From Oscillospiraceae bacterium (GTDB taxonomy: Bacteria > Bacillota > Clostridia > Saccharofermentanales > Saccharofermentanaceae): 12,098 nt of DNA. The DNA is taken from contig CADBNJ010000226.1 of the NCBI GenBank assembly GCA_902795955.1, positions 1 to 12,098 of the forward strand. The letters run 5' to 3'. The position numbers were made by a program, and so were the translations under genes. The notes beneath the pieces were generated by a model. It was not told the origin of the DNA. It saw nothing but the letters and a program-made list of their open reading frames with translations, and ran no database searches. This document shows, piece by piece, positions 7,574 to 12,098 of the stretch. How positions within the stretch are numbered: the stretch's first letter is position 1; every line of letters starts with the position of its first letter.

Positions 7574-7579
7574 TATAAT
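7574..7579 (+). promoter_or_regulatory. Possible -10 box before dgt
   Basis: A consensus TATAAT lies in the 50-base gap between pcrA and dgt. The -35 candidate is weak (GGAACA, 7550-7555, 18-base spacing) and there is no TG extension. Transcription would begin near 7586, at the dgt ribosome binding site, leaving a very short leader. It may be an extra internal promoter or simply an AT-rich gap. Confidence 0.3.
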
Positions 7580-7598
7580 ATCATCGGAGGTCGGTGAG

Positions 7599-8819
7599 AT
7601 GAGTGATATTACAAGCCTGTTTGATCTGTACAGTGAAGCGTTCAAGAGTGTTAACATCAGCACGGGAGTAAGTGATACTAACCGTGATATCCTCGAGCTT
7701 GCGAAGATGGAGAAGGACAGTCTTCTGTCGTCGTTTGCGGCACACATCTCGAAGAGCAGGGGGAGAGTCAGGGACGAACACAGTTCCGATATAAGGAATC
7801 CCTACGAGCGCGATGTGGGCAGGATCATCTTCTCCCAGTCATTCAGGAGGCTCAAGCATAAGACACAGGTCTTCTTCAATCCTACGAATGATCATATCTG
7901 CTCAAGGCTTGAACATGTTCTGTATGTCTATTACATTTCCTCGACGATCGGCAAGGCGCTCAATCTCAATATAGATCTGATCCAGGCGATCGCACTCGGA
8001 CATGACATCGGGCATGCACCGTTCGGTCACAGCGGTGAGAGGATCCTCAACAAGTGCCTGAAGCAGAAGGAGCCTGACAGGTTCTTCGAACATGAGGCTC
8101 ACGGCATAAGGGTTGTTGACCTTCTGGAGAGCAGGAACGGTGAGACGGGACTCAACCTTACATTCGAGGTCAGGGACGGTATACTGTCGCACTGCGGAGA
8201 GATATACGATGAGAAGGTCTTAAGGCCTTACAGGGATAAGCCTGAGTCGGAGGTATCGTATCTCATACCAAAGGCTGAACGTAATAGTCCCGCTACACTC
8301 GAGGGATGCGTCGTAAGATTTGCCGATAAGATTGCCTATGTCGGAAGGGATGTCGAGGATGCCTTGAGGACAGGGTTAATTGAAGATATCAGTGACTTTG
8401 CGCCCGAAGCGGCGGCCGTTCTCGGTCAGAGCAATTCGCAGGTTATCAACACTCTGGTAGAGGATATAATCAACTGCAGTATCTCCAAGGATGAGATAAG
8501 GATGTCCGACACGGCATCGGAAGCTCTGGCGAAGTTCCTCAATACGAATGTAGTCCAGATATATAAGGCTCCTAAGGTACAGGTATATGAACAGACAGTT
8601 GACATTATGATCAGAGGACTTTTTGACGCATTTTACAACGCGGCATCCAACATAGATATGGCACTTGATTCCAAGAAGGAAGCGATCCGCAAGTTTGCCA
8701 AATTCGTCATCTCTCATCCCGAGCCCGAATGTCCCGCAGCCGTCAAGGTGACGGATTACATTGCAGGAATGACTGACCAGTTCGCGACTGATTGCTTCAA
8801 TGAGCTGTACAAGAATTAA
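7599..8819 (+). CDS. dgt: HD-domain deoxyguanosinetriphosphate triphosphohydrolase (dGTPase) family protein
   Basis: Metal-dependent cytoplasmic enzyme of the dGTPase/SAMHD1-like branch of the HD superfamily; members split dNTPs into deoxynucleoside and tripolyphosphate and so trim the dNTP pool. The product is 406 residues, a normal length. The family start block RNPYERDVGRIIFSQSFRRL (66-85) continues into KHKTQVF, and the HD metal ligands are all present: H106 (SRLEHVLYV), H135 and D136 (GHDIGHAPFGH) and D243 (FADKIAYVGRDVED). The ATG at 7599 has GGAGG (7586-7590) eight bases upstream. Substrate preference (dGTP only, or several dNTPs with allosteric activation) cannot be read from the sequence. 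It follows pcrA and lies 18 bases before yfbR, a second HD-type deoxynucleotide phosphohydrolase, so a shared role in dNTP turnover or sanitation is likely. Confidence 0.9.
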   Translation: MSDITSLFDLYSEAFKSVNISTGVSDTNRDILELAKMEKDSLLSSFAAHISKSRGRVRDEHSSDIRNPYERDVGRIIFSQSFRRLKHKTQVFFNPTNDHICSRLEHVLYVYYISSTIGKALNLNIDLIQAIALGHDIGHAPFGHSGERILNKCLKQKEPDRFFEHEAHGIRVVDLLESRNGETGLNLTFEVRDGILSHCGEIYDEKVLRPYRDKPESEVSYLIPKAERNSPATLEGCVVRFADKIAYVGRDVEDALRTGLIEDISDFAPEAAAVLGQSNSQVINTLVEDIINCSISKDEIRMSDTASEALAKFLNTNVVQIYKAPKVQVYEQTVDIMIRGLFDAFYNAASNIDMALDSKKEAIRKFAKFVISHPEPECPAAVKVTDYIAGMTDQFATDCFNELYKN

Positions 8820-8825
8820 GATAAC

Positions 8826-8840
8826 GGAGATATGATAATG
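8826..8840 (+). promoter_or_regulatory. Ribosome binding site deciding the yfbR start
   Basis: GGAGA (8826-8830) lies only one base before an ATG at 8832 but seven bases before the in-frame ATG at 8838. Normal spacing selects 8838, dropping two residues (Met-Ile) from the longer reading. Confidence 0.65.
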
Positions 8841-9461
8841 GAAAGTGAACCAAATTACGGCTTTTTTGCTATGCTAGACCGCATGCAGTACATCGCAAGA
8901 TGGGGCCTGATGCGCAATTCGAAGACTGAGAATATAAAGGAGCACAGCTTTGATGTGGCTGTTATCGCCCAGTGTCTGGCGCTTATGTATAACAGGAATA
9001 ACACAGGTGAGGAGAGTCTCAGGGTAGACCCGTACAAGGCCGCATGTCTTGGCCTTTATCACGATTGTACGGAGATATTGACGGGAGATCTTCCGACACC
9101 CATCAAATACCGTAACAAAGAGATCACCAGAGCATACAAGGAAGTGGAATCCGAAGCGGCAAGAACACTTGTAAACCTCCTGCCGGATGAACTCGGAGAT
9201 GAATATCTGTCTCTCCTTGATCCGCAGTTCAAAGGGGATGAAGGCGCAGTAATGAAGCGGCTTGTTAAGGCAGCCGACAAGATCGCTGCTTATATCAAAT
9301 GCATCAGGGAAGAATCATCGGGCAACAGGGAATTCCTGTCAGCCAAAGAGACCTTGAGAGAGTCGATCGCTGCCATGAATGTTCCTGAAGCAGATGAATT
9401 CATGAGAACATACGTGCCGGCATTCGGTTATAATCTCGATCAGCTGAACGGGAACGGATAA
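8838..9461 (+). CDS. yfbR: 5'-deoxynucleotidase, YfbR family (HD domain)
   Basis: Predicted cytoplasmic, divalent-metal-dependent phosphohydrolase that removes phosphate from deoxyribonucleoside 5'-monophosphates (EC 3.1.3.89), as shown for the E. coli family member. The product is 207 residues, close to the E. coli length. Conserved features run in order along it: RW (21-22) and LMRN (24-27) ahead of TENIKEHSFDVA (30-41) with H36, then YHDCTEILTGDLPTPIKY (74-91) with H75, D76 and E79, and KAADKIAAYIKC (144-155) with D147. These cover the known metal and substrate residues of YfbR, including the specificity tryptophan next to the arginine. It follows dgt by 18 bases and precedes the glucosaminidase gene by 17, consistent with cotranscription. 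Together Dgt and YfbR could drain both dNTPs and dNMPs to deoxynucleosides for salvage or export. Confidence 0.92.
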   Translation: MESEPNYGFFAMLDRMQYIARWGLMRNSKTENIKEHSFDVAVIAQCLALMYNRNNTGEESLRVDPYKAACLGLYHDCTEILTGDLPTPIKYRNKEITRAYKEVESEAARTLVNLLPDELGDEYLSLLDPQFKGDEGAVMKRLVKAADKIAAYIKCIREESSGNREFLSAKETLRESIAAMNVPEADEFMRTYVPAFGYNLDQLNGNG

Positions 9462-9478
9462 GGTGGTATCAGGTATCT

Positions 9479-11992
9479 ATGAACGGTAAGAGACGCCCGG
9501 AATATCTGTATCTGTCACTTGGAACCGCTCTGCTGGGAGTAATACTTACGGTATTATCCGTTATCGTCATGAATTCCGCGTCGTCCCCGTTCGGCACGCG
9601 TGCGGGAAGCGGTGAGGAGCAGGTGATAATGAGAGCCAAGGCTCTTGCGGGAGGTGACGGCAGCAGCTGTGCAGAGCGGAGGATCGAAGCGGAGCTGTAC
9701 TCATTAGCCGACTATCTCATTACAGTCTTTGAATCTCCGGCATACCTCTCATCGTGCCCGGACGATGATCAGTTCGCAAGAGATCTGGCAGGTGTTGTAT
9801 ACGGTGACGCAGATGCCGGTAAGATAAGCGATATATCCTCAATGGTAAAGAGTAATTCCAGGATATATGCGGTGGATCAGGCCGTAAGGAGTTTGGGAAG
9901 AAGCAACAAAGCTACCGGCAGCATCGTATCCGGCGGCGGTCCGGGAAGCATATCCGGCGCGACGGTTACGGATGAGTTTAAGAACGGCGGACGTACTCTG
10001 ATGGGCATCAGCAAGGCATCGGGTACCGTTCAATACAGCGGTGATGACATAAGGGCTGACATACTTGTGGATGGTTCGCTCTGTCACGGTTATCTCAGCC
10101 TGAAGGGCGGCAGCGCCCCCGGCACAAGGGAATACGATATATCATGGGATACTGCGGAAGCAAGGCCAGGAGAACACGATATCAATATATTGTTCAGAAC
10201 AGGTGAGGGCAGGAGCCTTGTTATTGCGGGCGGCAAGGTCGATATCCCGGAATTCGGGACTTTATCAAATGACAGGGCATCTGACGGGATACTCAGGGCA
10301 GGAAGCGTATCCTCGTGGTACAGATTCAACTGCGAAGAACGTGATGCATATGTGAATTTCGCCGGGATGACTGACGACATCAAGGTGTCCCTGTACGATC
10401 TTTACGGCAATTTGATAGGCGAGAACGACCTGCCGGGCCTGTCTTATGAAGTTCTGAGAGGGAAGGCGCAGGATGTCGCAGCCGCATCCGAACAGACAGG
10501 GATCATGGGTCTGTCGAACTGTTTTTACGTGAGAGTCAGCCGTGGAGCCGCATGTGAGACGCCGGATGCGGATATCAGCTACATGATGGTTCAGAGTCCC
10601 GAAGCGGCGAGATACAACGGAACATTCATGGCCGTTACGGGCAGGGAAGGGGATGTTGTAAGGCTTGTTGACAAGGATCTTCAGATCTACGAGGACAGTG
10701 CATCGAAGGTGGATATACTGCCGCTGAACGGAACTCTCTATGAACTCTCCGTCAGGGATCAGTCCGGAACAAAGATCAATATCTGGCCGGGATTCGATCC
10801 GCAGACGGAAGAATATGCTTACTATATGAAGAATGTATCGCGTCTCGATGTAACGGCCATTCCGCAGGAAGGGTATGCTTCCTCCGTGGATATCAGCATT
10901 GACGGCGTTAAAGGGGCTGATAACGGCGGTAAGAAGACTCTCGATCTCAAGAAGGGCATGAATCAGATGACATGCTCCGTCGAGTCCTTCACGGGAACGA
11001 AGAAGGAATACAAGATCTACATATTATGCGGAGATGATGACGGTCAATTCTATGAGAATACGCTGTCAAGGTTCCCCGAGTCATATTACAGCGGACTGAT
11101 ACTGCTTCATGCGCAGCACCCGCAGTATATATTTACACCGTATAATACGGGACTTGATTTTGAGGAAGTGGTCAAGGTGGAGGATACCGGAGGAAGAAGC
11201 CTTGCCACGAACAGATATAATCCCACATATGTCAAGCCTGACTCCAAGATATATGATGCTCCTGACTGGATGGCTGTAAAGCCCGATGTGATCAGGTATT
11301 ATCTCGATCCGCGCAATTTCCTCAGCATAGAGCGTGTATTCATGTTCGAGAGACAGTCTTATAATCCCGAATATCATACAAAAGAAGGCGTCTCTTCGAT
11401 GATCAAGGGAACCTTCATGGATACAGGGGACTTCAATTATGCGGACGCCATTCTCAATGCTGCGAAGACGTCGGGAGTGTCACCTTATCTTCTTGCCAGC
11501 AGGATCCTGACTGAGATGGGTTCGAACGGCCAGTCCAAGCTTGCTCAGGGTACGGTCGAAGGATATGAGGGATATTATAATTTCTACAATATCGGATCAT
11601 ACGGGTCCACGGGGGACGGCGGACCGGTACTGAATGGCGCCAAGTATTCCCGCTGGGGTTATGAACCCGACAAGCAGGAGCTGACTGACAAGGAGAGATC
11701 GTTCCTGCTGCCGTGGGATTCCAGAGACAAGGCTATTACAGGCGGTGCGCTGTGGATAGCATCCGGTTATATAAATAACGGACAGGATACTCTTTACTTC
11801 CAGAAATTCGACGTCGTTGATAACGGGACCGCTCTTTATGATCATCAGTATGCAGGCAACATAATGATGGCATATTCCGAAGGTTACAGGTATTATAAGA
11901 GCTATCTGAGCACTGATCAGCTCGGCAATACTTTTGAATTCATCATTCCGGTATATGATAATATGCCTGACAGATACGGAGATAAGCCATGA
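9479..11992 (+). CDS. Membrane-anchored N-acetylglucosaminidase with cadherin-like beta-sandwich domain
   Basis: Predicted extracellular peptidoglycan hydrolase of 837 residues. A hydrophobic segment (about 11-31) after basic NGKRR acts as signal anchor; there is no clear cleavage site. Residues 45-420 match no family I recognise; part of it (about 270-355, with WYRFNCEERDAYVNF and FYVRVSRG) looks like a beta-sandwich. About 421-517 fits the cadherin-like beta-sandwich often found in clostridial surface proteins (FDPQTEEYAYYMKNV, then KKEYKIYI). From RFPESYYSGLILLHAQHPQY (531-550) through YYLDPRNFL (607-615) to the C-terminus is the usual clostridial arrangement ahead of and including a LytD/GH73-like glucosaminidase: SGVSPYLLASRILTEMGSNG (665-684), with E679 the likely catalytic acid, YNFYNIGSYGS (700-710) and ITGGALWIASGYINNGQDTLY (753-773). 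The enzyme would cleave after N-acetylglucosamine in glycan strands. The ribosome binding site is weak (AGGTGG at 9461-9466, 12 bases away, or AGGT at 9471, four bases away), leaving the start less certain. The stop overlaps the next start. Confidence 0.88.
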   Translation: MNGKRRPEYLYLSLGTALLGVILTVLSVIVMNSASSPFGTRAGSGEEQVIMRAKALAGGDGSSCAERRIEAELYSLADYLITVFESPAYLSSCPDDDQFARDLAGVVYGDADAGKISDISSMVKSNSRIYAVDQAVRSLGRSNKATGSIVSGGGPGSISGATVTDEFKNGGRTLMGISKASGTVQYSGDDIRADILVDGSLCHGYLSLKGGSAPGTREYDISWDTAEARPGEHDINILFRTGEGRSLVIAGGKVDIPEFGTLSNDRASDGILRAGSVSSWYRFNCEERDAYVNFAGMTDDIKVSLYDLYGNLIGENDLPGLSYEVLRGKAQDVAAASEQTGIMGLSNCFYVRVSRGAACETPDADISYMMVQSPEAARYNGTFMAVTGREGDVVRLVDKDLQIYEDSASKVDILPLNGTLYELSVRDQSGTKINIWPGFDPQTEEYAYYMKNVSRLDVTAIPQEGYASSVDISIDGVKGADNGGKKTLDLKKGMNQMTCSVESFTGTKKEYKIYILCGDDDGQFYENTLSRFPESYYSGLILLHAQHPQYIFTPYNTGLDFEEVVKVEDTGGRSLATNRYNPTYVKPDSKIYDAPDWMAVKPDVIRYYLDPRNFLSIERVFMFERQSYNPEYHTKEGVSSMIKGTFMDTGDFNYADAILNAAKTSGVSPYLLASRILTEMGSNGQSKLAQGTVEGYEGYYNFYNIGSYGSTGDGGPVLNGAKYSRWGYEPDKQELTDKERSFLLPWDSRDKAITGGALWIASGYINNGQDTLYFQKFDVVDNGTALYDHQYAGNIMMAYSEGYRYYKSYLSTDQLGNTFEFIIPVYDNMPDRYGDKP

Positions 11993-12098
11993 GGAGAATT
12001 GCGGCATTCATATTGCTCTTGTCATTGCAGATGATGGTGCTGCTGCCGGCACCTGTCCGGGCTGATGACCTCATCAACCTGTCTGTCCGCGCCAATAA
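11989..12098 (+). CDS. Partial CDS (3' end missing): secreted protein of unknown function
   Basis: Only the first 36 codons are in the window. The ATG at 11989 overlaps the TGA of the glucosaminidase gene in an ATGA junction, and GGAG (11978-11981) lies seven bases upstream, so translation is probably coupled. The product begins with a textbook signal peptide: basic MRR, a hydrophobic core AAFILLLSL, then PAPVRA with likely cleavage before DDLINLSVRAN. The mature protein cannot be identified from the eleven residues visible. Coupling to the glucosaminidase suggests another surface or wall-associated protein, but that is inference. Confidence 0.8.
   Translation, partial: MRRIAAFILLLSLQMMVLLPAPVRADDLINLSVRAN

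Noticed and set aside
7599..9461. Dgt and YfbR considered as a dedicated anti-phage defence system
   Set aside because: The neighbours are housekeeping and cell-wall genes, with no mobile element, toxin or other defence gene in the window; kept only as a low-weight hypothesis.
1..12098. Search for tRNA, rRNA, riboswitch, insertion sequence and attachment sites
   Set aside because: Coding density is high and the few gaps (largest about 138 bases, 3260-3397) are accounted for by the terminator and promoters listed; no other structured element was seen.

Overview
The window reads as ordinary chromosome of a Gram-positive anaerobe of the class Clostridia. The signs are a pta-ackA acetate pair, strong AGGAGG-type ribosome binding sites, a PcrA-type helicase with the Gram-positive C-terminal Tudor-like tail, a TTG start, extended -10 promoters (TGnTATAAT), and large secreted cell-wall proteins. 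A finer assignment (for example Lachnospiraceae or Oscillospiraceae) cannot be made from the sequence alone. Base composition looks near 50% GC by eye. All genes lie on the + strand and coding density is high; no intergenic gap exceeds about 140 bases. No RNA gene, CRISPR array, insertion sequence, integrase or phage gene was seen.

Layout: (1) bases 1-972 are the C-terminal part of a gene that begins outside the window, possibly an alpha/alpha-toroid (glycoside hydrolase-like) protein. (2) A good sigma-A promoter, whose -35 box overlaps that gene's stop codon, drives pta (1056-2054) and ackA (2069-3259). They convert acetyl-CoA to acetate with ATP formation and end at a strong intrinsic terminator. 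(3) A separate gene (3398-5083) encodes a secreted NlpC/P60-like protein with about 17 cell-wall/glucan-binding-type repeats. (4) A new promoter precedes pcrA (5158-7548), followed by dgt (7599-8819), yfbR (8838-9461), a membrane-anchored N-acetylglucosaminidase (9479-11992) and the start of another secreted protein (11989 onward). These last five genes are tightly packed and may be one transcription unit, possibly with an extra promoter before dgt.

Functionally the window combines energy metabolism (acetate fermentation), DNA repair and replication (PcrA), deoxynucleotide turnover (Dgt removes triphosphate from dNTPs, YfbR dephosphorylates dNMPs) and cell-wall remodelling (NlpC/P60-like protein and glucosaminidase). 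I found no clear sign of a previously undescribed system. The points most worth checking are the helicase/dGTPase/deoxynucleotidase gene order, the three-unit higher-order repeat in the wall-binding protein, the uncharacterised cysteine-containing N-terminal half of the glucosaminidase, and small perfect palindromes sitting in two promoters.
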